From Crossiella equi (GTDB lineage: Bacteria > Actinomycetota > Actinomycetes > Mycobacteriales > Pseudonocardiaceae), in contig NZ_JAGIOO010000001.1 of assembly GCF_017876755.1 (NCBI RefSeq), forward strand, positions 4,511,786-4,575,785: 64,000 nucleotides of DNA. The letters are read 5' to 3'. Position 1 is the stretch's first letter; the number at the start of each line of letters is the position of its first letter. Below the pieces are notes generated by a model, which did not search any database, was not told the origin of the DNA, and saw only the letters and a program-made list of their open reading frames with translations. The translations under genes and the position numbers were made by a program. Shown piece after piece: positions 52,465 through 60,832 of this stretch.

Positions 52465-54192
52465 ATGCGCAGCCGGACTCTCGCCGCGATCACCGCTGGC
52501 CTGGTGCTGACGGCCGGGCTACCCGCGTCCGCCGCACCGGTGGAGGACAGTGGTGGGATGTCCGGCCGCTTCGACCGCCCGCACCCGGGGTTCGCCCCCG
52601 AGTGGACGGTGCTGCGCGAGTCCACCCCGGCGCGGGCGGGCCTGGACCCGGCGCCGATCGACGCCGCCCTGGCCAAGGTCGAGGCGTGGACGAAGCAGCC
52701 CGGCTCGCTGTTCCCTGGCGCGGTGTCGCTGCTCGTGCACGACGGCAAGGTGGTCACGCGCACCGCGACCGGGCACGCCCTGCGTTACGCCGACGCGGCG
52801 GGCACCGAACTGCCGGCCGGGCAGCAGGTGCCGATGCGCACCGACACGATCTTCGACCTGGCCTCGATCTCCAAGCTGTTCACCTCGATCGCGGTGATGC
52901 AGCAGGTTGAGGCGGGCCGGGTGGACCTGGGCCGGACGGTGGCGAGCTACCTGCCGGAGTTCGCGGCCAACGGCAAGGAGGCCATCACCGTCGAGCAGCT
53001 GCTGACGCACACCTCCGGCCTGCCGCCGTTCCTGCCGCTGTGGCGCGACTTCCCGGACAAGGCCAGCCGCATCCAGGGCGCGCTGACCGCCAGGCTCCAG
53101 CAGCCGCCGGGCAAGGCCTACATCTACTCCGACCTCAACCTCATCGCGCTCGGCGTGCTGGTCGAGAAGGTCACCGGGCACGGCCTGGACGTGGTGGTGC
53201 GCGAGCGGATCACCGAGCCGCTGGGCATGCGCGACACCGGCTACAACCCCGTGGCCAAGGACCGCACGGCCGCCACCGAGTTCATGGCCACTCCCCCGCG
53301 CGGGATGGTGCGCGGCGAGGTGCACGACGAGAACGCCTGGTCGCTGGGCGGGGTGGCCGGGCACGCGGGGGTGTTCAGCACCGCCGACGACCTGGCCGTG
53401 CTCGGGCAGGCCGTCCTCAACGGCGGCACCTACCGGGGCCAGCGGATCCTGCGCGAGCGCACGCTGCGGCAGATGCTGGCCAACCACAACCCCGGCTTCC
53501 CGGACAACGCGCACGGCCTGGGCTTCGAGCTCGACCAGCGCTGGTACATGGAGGGCCTGTCCAGCCCGCGCACGGCCGGGCACACCGGGTTCACCGGCAC
53601 CTCGCTGGTCATCGACCCCGTCTCGCGCTCGGTCGCGGTGCTGCTGACCAACCGCGTGCACCCCAACCGCGCGCTGTCCAACAACCCGGCCCGCCGGGCG
53701 CTCGCCCAGGGCTTCGCCGCGGCCCTGGCGGTACGGCCGAAGCACGGGCCGGACTCGTGGTTCTCCTCCGTCAACGAGCAGCGCACCGGTCTGCTCACCG
53801 CGCGGGCGGTCTACCAGCGCGGTCCGGCCCGGCTGGGCTTCGACACGTTCGTGGACACCGAGGCCACCGACCGGCTCACCGTGGAGGCCAGTGTGGACGG
53901 CGGCGCCAGCTGGACACCGCTGGCCCTGGACGTGCGCGGGCCGGGTGCGCCCGCGGAGGCCGTGGCCTCGCTCGGCGGCGCCGGGCACCGCGCCTGGTGG
54001 CGGGTTTCCGCCGAGCTGCCCGCCGCGTCCTCGGTGACCGTGCGGTGGCGCTACGCCAGCGACAAGCAGTACACCGGGCGCGGGGTGTTCGTGGACGGCG
54101 TGCGGATCACCGACCGCCGGGGCGTGCTGCTGGACGGGGAGAAGGACCCGGCCGCGCTGTCCGGCGAGGGCTGGTCGCGCGCCGCCAGGTGA
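52465..54192 (+). CDS. serine beta-lactamase-fold hydrolase, AmiE/YbbE-like
   Basis: 575 aa. Signal peptide, then a class C beta-lactamase fold: S134-x-x-K137 (SISK), the YSD motif in YIYSDLN, and HTG in GHTGFTGTS. In Bacillus the homologous gene of this cluster encodes AmiE, an amidase that removes the stem peptide from MurNAc, and context supports the same here. Residues about 435-575 are an additional beta-rich domain (ending near RGVFVDGVRITDRRG) not usual for AmiE; it resembles a lectin- or MAM-like sandwich. 11 nt after namZ with GAGGGGGAA. Confidence 0.85.
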   Translation: MRSRTLAAITAGLVLTAGLPASAAPVEDSGGMSGRFDRPHPGFAPEWTVLRESTPARAGLDPAPIDAALAKVEAWTKQPGSLFPGAVSLLVHDGKVVTRTATGHALRYADAAGTELPAGQQVPMRTDTIFDLASISKLFTSIAVMQQVEAGRVDLGRTVASYLPEFAANGKEAITVEQLLTHTSGLPPFLPLWRDFPDKASRIQGALTARLQQPPGKAYIYSDLNLIALGVLVEKVTGHGLDVVVRERITEPLGMRDTGYNPVAKDRTAATEFMATPPRGMVRGEVHDENAWSLGGVAGHAGVFSTADDLAVLGQAVLNGGTYRGQRILRERTLRQMLANHNPGFPDNAHGLGFELDQRWYMEGLSSPRTAGHTGFTGTSLVIDPVSRSVAVLLTNRVHPNRALSNNPARRALAQGFAAALAVRPKHGPDSWFSSVNEQRTGLLTARAVYQRGPARLGFDTFVDTEATDRLTVEASVDGGASWTPLALDVRGPGAPAEAVASLGGAGHRAWWRVSAELPAASSVTVRWRYASDKQYTGRGVFVDGVRITDRRGVLLDGEKDPAALSGEGWSRAAR

Positions 54193-54218
54193 TCACGGAC
54201 ACGCCCCGGTGACAGATC

Positions 54219-54252
54219 GGGTTCGGGCACGTCAACCTGCGGTCCCGAGCCC
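54219..54252 (+). terminator. weak hairpin after the amiE-like gene
   Basis: GGGTTCGGG and CCCGAGCCC pair with one G-U; 16-nt loop. The 400-nt gap up to murR also holds the 54430 palindrome and the murR promoter; no gene. Confidence 0.4.
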
Positions 54253-54429
54253 GCCACCAGGGCGTAACGATCTGGTGTCACGGCCGGGCCGACCAGGCCA
54301 TCGGCGTAGGCCGTTCGGCGTCCGGCAAGCACGCGTATGGCCAAGTGACATGATCTTGGCAGACTGGTGGAGGGCACTGCCGCCGAAGCCGCCGGTAAGG
54401 GCCCTGACCTGCGCTCCGATCCCATCCTT

Positions 54430-54455
54430 CGTTGTCGTTCGATCGAATGACAACG
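54430..54455. promoter_or_regulatory. 26-bp near-perfect palindrome upstream of murR
   Basis: Arms begin CGTTGTC and end GACAACG around TTCGATCGAA; only one symmetric pair is mismatched. It is 138 nt before murR and 238 nt after the amiE-like gene. A dimeric regulator site is likely, identity unknown. Confidence 0.55.
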
Positions 54456-54554
54456 GTGACCTACTCCCCGTTCGCCGGTGTCGAAAGTTCTTCCTCAACA
54501 TCGTGGAGTAACCGAGCTACAGTGGGTTGAGGCAGCGCGGAGACGCCAGATGAC

Positions 54555-54589
54555 CTGTTGATTCTCCGTCTAACTGTTAGTAAGTTTCC
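54555..54589 (+). promoter_or_regulatory. murR promoter with CTAAC-T-GTTAG palindrome
   Basis: CTGTTG - 17 nt - TAGTAA (54578-54583) ends about 9 nt before the ATG, so the transcript would be nearly leaderless. CTAACTGTTAG (54570-54580) is a perfect palindrome in the spacer, and the GGAAACTTACT half-site (opposite strand) covers 54579-54589; both suit autoregulation. Confidence 0.45.
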
Positions 54590-54592
54590 GAC

Positions 54593-55528
54593 ATGGCCTC
54601 TTCCCTTGGCACGGCGGCGGATATCGTCGAAGCAAGTCCGCTGGTCCGGATCCGCTCGCTGTTCCCGGGGCTCGCACGGGCCGAGCAGCGCGTGGCCCAG
54701 GTGGTGCTCAGCGACCCCGCGGTCGTGGCCCACCGCTCCATCACCGAGGTCGCCGAGGCCGCCGGTACGAGCGAGACGACGGTCACCCGCTTCTGCAAGG
54801 CAATCGGTGTCGGCGGCTACCCGGACCTGCGCATCGCGCTGGCCGCGGACACCGCGCGCACCGCGGCCCGCGCCGAGCGCGACCTGGGCAGCGACATCGG
54901 CCCGGGCGACGACCTGCGCCAGGTGGTCAGCAAGGTCTCCTTCGCCGACGCCCGCGCGGTCGAGGAGACCGCCGACCAGCTGGACGTGGCCGAGCTGCAG
55001 AAGGTCGTCGACGCGCTGTCGGTGGCCGGGCGGGTCGACGTCTACGGCGTCGGGGCCAGCGCGTTCGTGGCCATGGACCTCCAGCAGAAGCTGCACCGCA
55101 TCGGCCGCATCAGCTTCGCCTGGAGCGACACGCACATCGCGCTGACCTCCGCGGCCGTGCTGAACAAGGGCGACGTCGCGGTCGGCATCTCGCACACCGG
55201 CGCCACCGCGGACACCGTCGAGGCCCTGCGGGTGGCCCGCAGCCGGGGCGCCACCACGGTCGCCCTCACCAACTTCCCCCGCTCCCCCATCGCCGAGGTC
55301 GCCGACTACGTGCTGACCACCGCGGCCCGGGAGACCACGTTCCGCTCCGGTGCCACCGCGAGCCGGATCGCGCAGCTCACCGTGATCGACTGCCTGTTCG
55401 TGGGCGTGGCCCAGCGCCACCACGAGTCGGCCACCGCCGCCCTGGAGGCCACGTTCGAGGCGGTCAGCGGACATCGGCTCGGCCCGCGGCCGGACGGTCG
55501 GCGCCGCGCCCGGGAGACCGGGAAATGA
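54593..55528 (+). CDS. murR: RpiR-family regulator, MurR-like
   Basis: 311 aa. N-terminal HTH_6 domain (SITEVAEAAGTSETTVTRFCKAIGVGGYPDLRIAL) and a SIS sugar-phosphate domain (GVGASAFVAMDLQQKLHRIG, then SHTGATADTVEAL). Relatives sense MurNAc-6-phosphate and control murQ. The start has no Shine-Dalgarno sequence but sits close behind a promoter, so it may be leaderless. The stop overlaps murQ by 4 nt, tying regulator and enzyme together. Confidence 0.9.
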   Translation: MASSLGTAADIVEASPLVRIRSLFPGLARAEQRVAQVVLSDPAVVAHRSITEVAEAAGTSETTVTRFCKAIGVGGYPDLRIALAADTARTAARAERDLGSDIGPGDDLRQVVSKVSFADARAVEETADQLDVAELQKVVDALSVAGRVDVYGVGASAFVAMDLQQKLHRIGRISFAWSDTHIALTSAAVLNKGDVAVGISHTGATADTVEALRVARSRGATTVALTNFPRSPIAEVADYVLTTAARETTFRSGATASRIAQLTVIDCLFVGVAQRHHESATAALEATFEAVSGHRLGPRPDGRRRARETGK

Positions 55529-56448
55529 GCTTGCCGATGCCCCGGCCGTCGGTGCGGGTGGACTCCCCGACCGAACGCCGCAACCCGCGCACCACCGACC
55601 TGGACGTGCTGCCGACGGTCGACGTGCTGCGCCTGATCAACAACGAGGACCGCCTGGTCCCGGCCGCGGTGGGCGACGTGCTGCCCGAGCTGGCGCGGGC
55701 GGTGGACTTCGCCGTGGAGTCGCTGCGCTCCGGCGGGCGTGTGCACTACGTGGGCGCGGGCACCTCCGGGCGTCTGGCCACGCTGGACGCGGCCGAGCTG
55801 GTGCCGACCTTCAGCGCGCCCTCGGACTGGTTCCTGGCCCACCACGCGGGCGGCGCGACCGCGCTGCGACAGGCCGTGGAGAACGCCGAGGACGATGAGG
55901 GCGCGGGCGCCGCGGTCATCAACGAGCACGCCTCGCCCAAGGACTTCGTGCTGGGCCTGGCGGCCTCGGGCCGCACGCCGTTCGTGCTGTCCGCGCTGGC
56001 CGCCGCCCGGCGGCTGGGCGCGCGCACCGGGCTGGTCTCGGCCAACCCGGAGTCCATCGCCGGCGTGGACGTGGACGTGCGGCTGGCCGTGGACACCGGT
56101 CCGGAGGCCATCGCCGGCTCCACCCGGATGAAGGCGGGCACCGCGCAGAAGCTGGTGCTCACCTCGTTCTCCACCGCGGTCATGGTGAAGCTGGGCCGCG
56201 TCTACTCCAACCTCATGGTCAGCATGAAGGCCACCAACGCGAAGCTGCGCGGGCGGTCCCTGGTGATCCTGGGCGAGGCGACCGGCCTGGACGAGGACAC
56301 CTGCTCGGAGGCGTTGCAGGCGGCCGACGGCGACGTGAAGACGGCGCTGCTGTGCCTGCTCTCCGGCGTGGACGTGCCAACCGCCACCCGGGCGCTGGAG
56401 ACCAGCGGCGGGCACGTGCGGCACGCCCTGGACAGCGTGCGGCTCTAG
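55525..56448 (+). CDS. murQ: N-acetylmuramic acid 6-phosphate etherase
   Basis: Cleaves the lactyl ether of MurNAc-6-P to give GlcNAc-6-P and lactate, in the cytoplasm. 307 aa. SIS fold with VGAGTSGRLA, the catalytic Glu region NAEDDEGAGA and the strict signature TGPEAIAGSTRMKAGTAQK. ATG overlaps the murR stop (ATGA). It needs phosphorylated MurNAc, yet no kinase or PTS is encoded next to it. Its stop shares a CTAG with the convergent Fic-like gene. Confidence 0.96.
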   Translation: MSLPMPRPSVRVDSPTERRNPRTTDLDVLPTVDVLRLINNEDRLVPAAVGDVLPELARAVDFAVESLRSGGRVHYVGAGTSGRLATLDAAELVPTFSAPSDWFLAHHAGGATALRQAVENAEDDEGAGAAVINEHASPKDFVLGLAASGRTPFVLSALAAARRLGARTGLVSANPESIAGVDVDVRLAVDTGPEAIAGSTRMKAGTAQKLVLTSFSTAVMVKLGRVYSNLMVSMKATNAKLRGRSLVILGEATGLDEDTCSEALQAADGDVKTALLCLLSGVDVPTATRALETSGGHVRHALDSVRL

Positions 56449-57209
56449 CCGGCGGCGGCCTCGGCGATCGACACCGCTTCCTTGGCCCCGGCCTCCAGGG
56501 CCTGGCAGTGGTGCACGATCCACGCGGCCACGCCGTCCGGCTCCCCGGAGGCGAACCCGCGCGCGGCGGCCAGGTAGGCGTCCTTGTGACGCATCCAGCT
56601 GACCTCCGGCACGCCCAGGCCCTTGAGGTCCAGGCCGGTGGCGATGCCGGTGAGCCGGGCGGCCGCGCGCGCGATCACGCCATTGGCCTCGCTGAAGGGC
56701 ACCAGGGTGAGCAGCTCGCCGTGCACCACGGCGGCCACCACCGGGCCGGGCACCTTGCTGCCCCCGGCGACCAGCTGGGCCAGCAGGTCCAGGCGGGCGG
56801 ATACCGCGGGGTCGGCGGTCGGACGGCCGAGGGCCTCCTGGTCGCGTTCGGGCACCAGGTCGGCGGCGGCCAGCACGTGCATGCGGGCCAGGGCCTGCAA
56901 CGGGGCACGCTGCCAGGTGGTGAGCAGCAGGCCGACCGACTCGGCCACGCGCAGCGAACCGGCCAGCACCGGGTCGGTGACCTCGCCGCCCGACGGGATC
57001 TCCGCGCTGCCGCCGTCCAGCACGGCCGAGGCGCGGGCCGCGCGGACCGAGGCCTCGGCGGCCGTGGCGGGCCAGCCGCGCCGGTTCGTGGGATGCCGGT
57101 GCACCTCCGCGATGGCGAACCGGGCCGACTCCACCGCCTCGGCCACCCCGGGCAGCTCGAGCAGTGGACGCAACGGGTCGGTGGCGAGCGGGCTCACGCG
57201 GGCGGACAT
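56445..57209 (-). CDS. Fic-like protein with degenerate active site
   Basis: 254 aa, all-helical. The segment VPFSEANGVIARAAAR aligns with the Fic motif HPFxxGNGRxxR, but the catalytic His is Val, the first Gly is Ala and the Arg after NG is Val. AMP transfer is therefore unlikely. The upstream part (EASVRAARASAVLDGGS) matches the inhibitory-helix side of Fic proteins. ATG 57209. Divergent from the GNAT gene. In actinobacteria a similar protein is often found near acs. Confidence 0.75.
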   Translation of the reverse strand: MSARVSPLATDPLRPLLELPGVAEAVESARFAIAEVHRHPTNRRGWPATAAEASVRAARASAVLDGGSAEIPSGGEVTDPVLAGSLRVAESVGLLLTTWQRAPLQALARMHVLAAADLVPERDQEALGRPTADPAVSARLDLLAQLVAGGSKVPGPVVAAVVHGELLTLVPFSEANGVIARAAARLTGIATGLDLKGLGVPEVSWMRHKDAYLAAARGFASGEPDGVAAWIVHHCQALEAGAKEAVSIAEAAAG

Positions 57210-57301
57210 TACTCGGCTGGGCCCTCCCCCAGAAGTGGCCTGCCAGATTGCTCACAGAGTGGCCGTTCAAGGGGCCATTTCCCGGATCTAGCGTCGTGGG
57301 C

Positions 57302-57913
57302 GTGGACATCGACTGGTGGCGCCAACCGACCCTGACCGGAACCCACGTGCGACTCGAACCGCTGTCCCTCGACCACGCCGAGGACCTGCACGAGGCGGGC
57401 CGCGACCCGGCGGTCTGGGCCTGGCTCTCGCACCGCTGGCCCAGCGACCTGGCGGGCACCGTCGAGTTCGTGCACGCCCACCTGACCGCCCAGGCCGACG
57501 GCGACCGCCTGGTCTACGCCCAGATCGACCTGGCCACCGGCAAGGCCGCCGGGGTCACCTCCTACTACGAGATCGTGCCCGCGCACCGGGCCCTGGCCAT
57601 CGGCCACACCTGGATCGGCACGCCCTGGCAGCGCACCGGGCTGAACACCGAGTCGAAGCTGCTGCTGCTGGCCAGGGCCTTCGAGCAGCTGTCCGCGCTG
57701 CGCGTGGTCTGGCACACCGACAACCGCAACCAGCAGTCCCAGCGGGCCATCGAACGCCTTGGCGCCCAACGGGAAGGGCTGCTGCGGCACCACCGGGTCC
57801 GGCCGGACGGGACCTTGCGCGACACCGTGCAGTACTCGATGCTCGCGGAGGAGTGGCCCGGGGTCCGCGAGCGGTTGCGCGCACGGCTCGACCGGGCCGC
57901 CGCAGCCGTCTGA
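57302..57913 (+). CDS. GNAT family N-acetyltransferase (RimJ-like)
   Basis: 203 aa. Strand order and HVRLEPLSLDHAEDL at the start, IGHTWIGTPWQRTGLNTESKLLLL as the acetyl-CoA binding region and WHTDNRNQQSQRAIERLGAQREGLLR at the end match the Acetyltransf_3 group that includes ribosomal-protein acetyltransferases. GTG 57302 chosen (57296 is possible); no Shine-Dalgarno sequence. Target unknown. Confidence 0.85.
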   Translation: MDIDWWRQPTLTGTHVRLEPLSLDHAEDLHEAGRDPAVWAWLSHRWPSDLAGTVEFVHAHLTAQADGDRLVYAQIDLATGKAAGVTSYYEIVPAHRALAIGHTWIGTPWQRTGLNTESKLLLLARAFEQLSALRVVWHTDNRNQQSQRAIERLGAQREGLLRHHRVRPDGTLRDTVQYSMLAEEWPGVRERLRARLDRAAAAV

Positions 57914-58041
57914 CATGCCACTCCTTCGAGTGACCATGGCTGAAGTGGTCTGGACCTTTGTAGGGGGATGTCTACCTCAGTGAGGCGGATCGCACTACCG
58001 TTGCGCGCAGCCACCACGACGATGCAGGGAGGGCGCACGCG

Positions 58042-60033
58042 ATGACCCCGCCTAGCGGCGACGCTGGAACAAGCAACACCTTGGACAACCTGCTCACGGA
58101 GAGCAGGACGTTCCCGCCGAGCGACGAGTTCGCCGCCCAGGCCAATGCCAAGCCCGCCCTGTACGAGCAGGCGGACGCGGACCGGGAGGCGTTCTGGGCC
58201 GAGCAGGCCCGCCAGCTGCACTGGCACACCCCGTTCACGCAGGTACTGGACTGGTCGAACGCCCCGTTCGCCAAGTGGTTCGCCGACGGCAAGCTGAACG
58301 TCGCGTACAACTGCGTCGACCGGCACGTGGAGTCCGGCCACGGCGAGCAGGTCGCCATCCACTGGGAGGGCGAGCCGGGCGACACCCGCACCATCACCTA
58401 CGCCGACCTCAAGGACGAGGTGAGCAAGGCGGCCAACGCGCTGACCAAGCTCGGCCTGGTCGCCGGGGACCGCGTGGCCATCTACATGCCGATGGTGCCC
58501 GAGGCGATCTTCTCCATGCTCGCCTGCGCGCGCCTGGGCCTGACGCACAGCGTGGTCTTCGGCGGCTTCTCCGCCGAGGCGCTGCGCTCGCGCATCGAGG
58601 ACGCCTCCGCCCGCCTGGTGATCACCACCGACGGCCAGTACCGGCGGGGCAACCCGGCCGCGCTCAAGCCCGCCGTGGACGAGGCCGTGGCCAGCACCCC
58701 GAGCATCGAGCACGTGCTCGTGGTGCGCCGCACCGGCACGGAGGTGGACTGGACCGAGGGCCGCGACCTGTGGTGGCACGACGTCGTGGACGGCGAGTCC
58801 ACCGAGCACGCCGCGCAGGCCTTCGACGCCGAGCACCCGCTGTACATCCTGTACACCTCGGGCACCACGGGCAGGCCCAAGGGCATCCTGCACACCTCGG
58901 GCGGCTACCTCACGCAGGCGGCCTACACCCACCGCAACGTCTTCGACCTCAAGCCGGAGACCGACGTCTACTGGTGCACCGCCGACATCGGCTGGGTCAC
59001 CGGGCACTCCTACATCGTGTACGGCCCGCTGGCCAACCGCGCCACGCAGGTCGTCTACGAGGGCACCCCGAACACCCCGCACGAGGGCCGCCACTGGGAG
59101 ATCATCCAGAAGTACGGCGTCTCGATCTACTACACCGCGCCGACGCTGATCCGCACCTTCATGAAGTGGGGCGCGGACATCCCGGCCAAGTACGACCTGT
59201 CGACGCTGCGGGTGCTGGGCAGCGTGGGCGAGCCGATCAACCCCGAGGCCTGGATGTGGTACCGGGAGCACGTGGGTGCCAACAAGGCGCCCATCGTGGA
59301 CACCTGGTGGCAGACCGAGACCGGCGCGATCATGATCTCCCCGCTGCCGGGCGTCACCTCCACCAAGCCCGGTTCGGCCATGGGCCCACTGCCCGGCATC
59401 GGCGCGAAGGTCGTCGACGAGCAGGGCACCGAGGTCGGCAAGGGCGGCGGCGGTTACCTCGTGCTGGACAAGCCGTGGCCGTCGATGCTGCGCGGCATCT
59501 GGGGCGACGAGGAGCGCTTCCGCGACACCTACTGGTCGCGCTTCACCGAGCAGGGCTTCTACTTCGCGGGCGACGGTGCCAAGTACGACACCGACGGCGC
59601 GATCTGGCTGCTGGGCCGCGTGGACGACGTGATGAACGTGTCCGGCCACCGCATCTCCACCACCGAGGTGGAGTCGGCGCTGGTCTCGCACCCGACCGTG
59701 GCCGAGGCCGCGGTGGTGGGCGCGACCGACCCGACCACCGGCCAGGGCATCGTGGCCTTCGTGATCCTGCGCGGCGACGCGGTGGACGGCGGCGACGAGG
59801 CGGTCCAGGCGCTGCGCAACCACGTGGCCAAGGAGATCGGCCCGATCGCCAAGCCGCGCCAGATCATGGTCGTGCCCGAGCTGCCCAAGACGCGCTCCGG
59901 CAAGATCATGCGGCGGCTGCTGCGCGACGTCGCGGAGAACCGGCAGGTCGGCGACGTCACCACGCTGGCGGACTCCACGGTGATGAACCTGATCAGCGCG
60001 GGTCTGCAGAAGGGCTCGTCCAACGACGAGTGA
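58042..60033 (+). CDS. acsA: acetyl-CoA synthetase
   Basis: Makes acetyl-CoA from acetate, ATP and CoA via acetyl-AMP. 663 aa. Adenylation signatures: YTSGTTGRPKG (A3), WWQTETG, the DDVMNVSGHRIST region (A8), and the C-terminal PKTRSGKIMRR with the Lys that is acetylated to switch the enzyme off. GGGAGGGC precedes the ATG. Flanked by a GNAT gene and a strong terminator; homolog of Rv3667. The nearby GNAT may modify it, but RimJ-type similarity argues against this. Confidence 0.97.
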   Translation: MTPPSGDAGTSNTLDNLLTESRTFPPSDEFAAQANAKPALYEQADADREAFWAEQARQLHWHTPFTQVLDWSNAPFAKWFADGKLNVAYNCVDRHVESGHGEQVAIHWEGEPGDTRTITYADLKDEVSKAANALTKLGLVAGDRVAIYMPMVPEAIFSMLACARLGLTHSVVFGGFSAEALRSRIEDASARLVITTDGQYRRGNPAALKPAVDEAVASTPSIEHVLVVRRTGTEVDWTEGRDLWWHDVVDGESTEHAAQAFDAEHPLYILYTSGTTGRPKGILHTSGGYLTQAAYTHRNVFDLKPETDVYWCTADIGWVTGHSYIVYGPLANRATQVVYEGTPNTPHEGRHWEIIQKYGVSIYYTAPTLIRTFMKWGADIPAKYDLSTLRVLGSVGEPINPEAWMWYREHVGANKAPIVDTWWQTETGAIMISPLPGVTSTKPGSAMGPLPGIGAKVVDEQGTEVGKGGGGYLVLDKPWPSMLRGIWGDEERFRDTYWSRFTEQGFYFAGDGAKYDTDGAIWLLGRVDDVMNVSGHRISTTEVESALVSHPTVAEAAVVGATDPTTGQGIVAFVILRGDAVDGGDEAVQALRNHVAKEIGPIAKPRQIMVVPELPKTRSGKIMRRLLRDVAENRQVGDVTTLADSTVMNLISAGLQKGSSNDE

Positions 60034-60041
60034 GCAGACGA

Positions 60042-60078
60042 GGAAGGCGCCGTTCCCGAGCCGGGAACGGCGCCTTCC
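60042..60078. terminator. acsA terminator (bidirectional)
   Basis: A perfect 17-bp stem (GGAAGGCGCCGTTCCCG and complement) with a 3-nt loop, 8 nt past the stop, between convergent genes. Confidence 0.9.
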
Positions 60079-60085
60079 GCACGTC

Positions 60086-60745
60086 TCAGCCCTGGTAGGG
60101 CGGCGGCTGCTGGCCGGGCTGCGGGTAGCCGGGCGGCGGGTACTGGCCGGGCACCGGCTGCGGCCCGGTCTGCGGGTGCCCCTGCTGCGGGTAACCCTGC
60201 GGCCCGGGCTGCGGGTAACCGGGCTGCTGGGGGAAGCCCTGCGGACCCGTCTGCGGGTAACCGGGCGGGGGCTGCTGGGGGTGGCCCTGCTGCGGGAAGC
60301 CCTGCGGCCCCGTCTGGGGCGGGTAACCGGGCTGCGGGTAACCGGGCTGGCCCTGGCCGTCCGGGCCGGGCTGCTGAGGGTAGCCGGGCTGCTGGCCCTC
60401 CGGGCCGGGCTGCTGGCCGTTGTACCAGGGCTGGCCGTTGAACCGCGCGGTCGCCTCCGCCATGGCCTTGTTCTGCTTCTTCTTCTCGCGGAAGGCGAGG
60501 AAGCCGCCGAGGGCGACCAGGCCGGGCCCGATGAACATCATGGCCAGGCCACCGGCCTTGTCGGAGTCACGCTGTTCGGCGTAGGAGCGCGTGGTCGAGC
60601 GGCCCTTGCGAGTGGTGGTGCACTGGTCGCCGGGCGACATGACCTGGCTGCCGCAGGTGACCTCGGTGGAGTTCCTCTCGCTGAAGCCGACGAAGAACAG
60701 GATCACCCCGACCACGCACATCAAGATCCACTTAACCAGCTTCAT
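60086..60745 (-). CDS. membrane protein with Pro/Gln/Gly repeat tail
   Basis: 219 aa. Two membrane segments (about 5-22 and 66-86) flank a short loop with two cysteines ([17 protein letters not shown]), then a charged linker, and from about residue 105 a tail of imperfect GYPQPGPQG-like repeats. The tail is predicted cytoplasmic and disordered. Start ATG 60745. Function unknown. Confidence 0.8.
   Translation of the reverse strand: MKLVKWILMCVVGVILFFVGFSERNSTEVTCGSQVMSPGDQCTTTRKGRSTTRSYAEQRDSDKAGGLAMMFIGPGLVALGGFLAFREKKKQNKAMAEATARFNGQPWYNGQQPGPEGQQPGYPQQPGPDGQGQPGYPQPGYPPQTGPQGFPQQGHPQQPPPGYPQTGPQGFPQQPGYPQPGPQGYPQQGHPQTGPQPVPGQYPPPGYPQPGQQPPPYQG
60100..60430 (-). repeat. imperfect repeat tract coding the PQG tail
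   Basis: CTGCGGGTA, GGGCTGCGG and related units recur about every 20-30 nt, encoding the Pro/Gln/Gly repeats. No exact unit length is kept. Confidence 0.6.
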
Positions 60746-60832
60746 ATGACCCGTCCCCAGTGTTGGCTCGCCCTGTCGAGGGAGTGGACGCAGCGGGCCG
60801 CCCGCCCGTTCCGCCCACTTCCGGCGGGCAGG

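Noticed and set aside
54209-54511. Short open frame of about 100 codons between the amiE-like gene and murR
   Set aside because: No ribosome-binding site, unnatural amino-acid mix for this genome, and it crosses the 26-bp palindrome.
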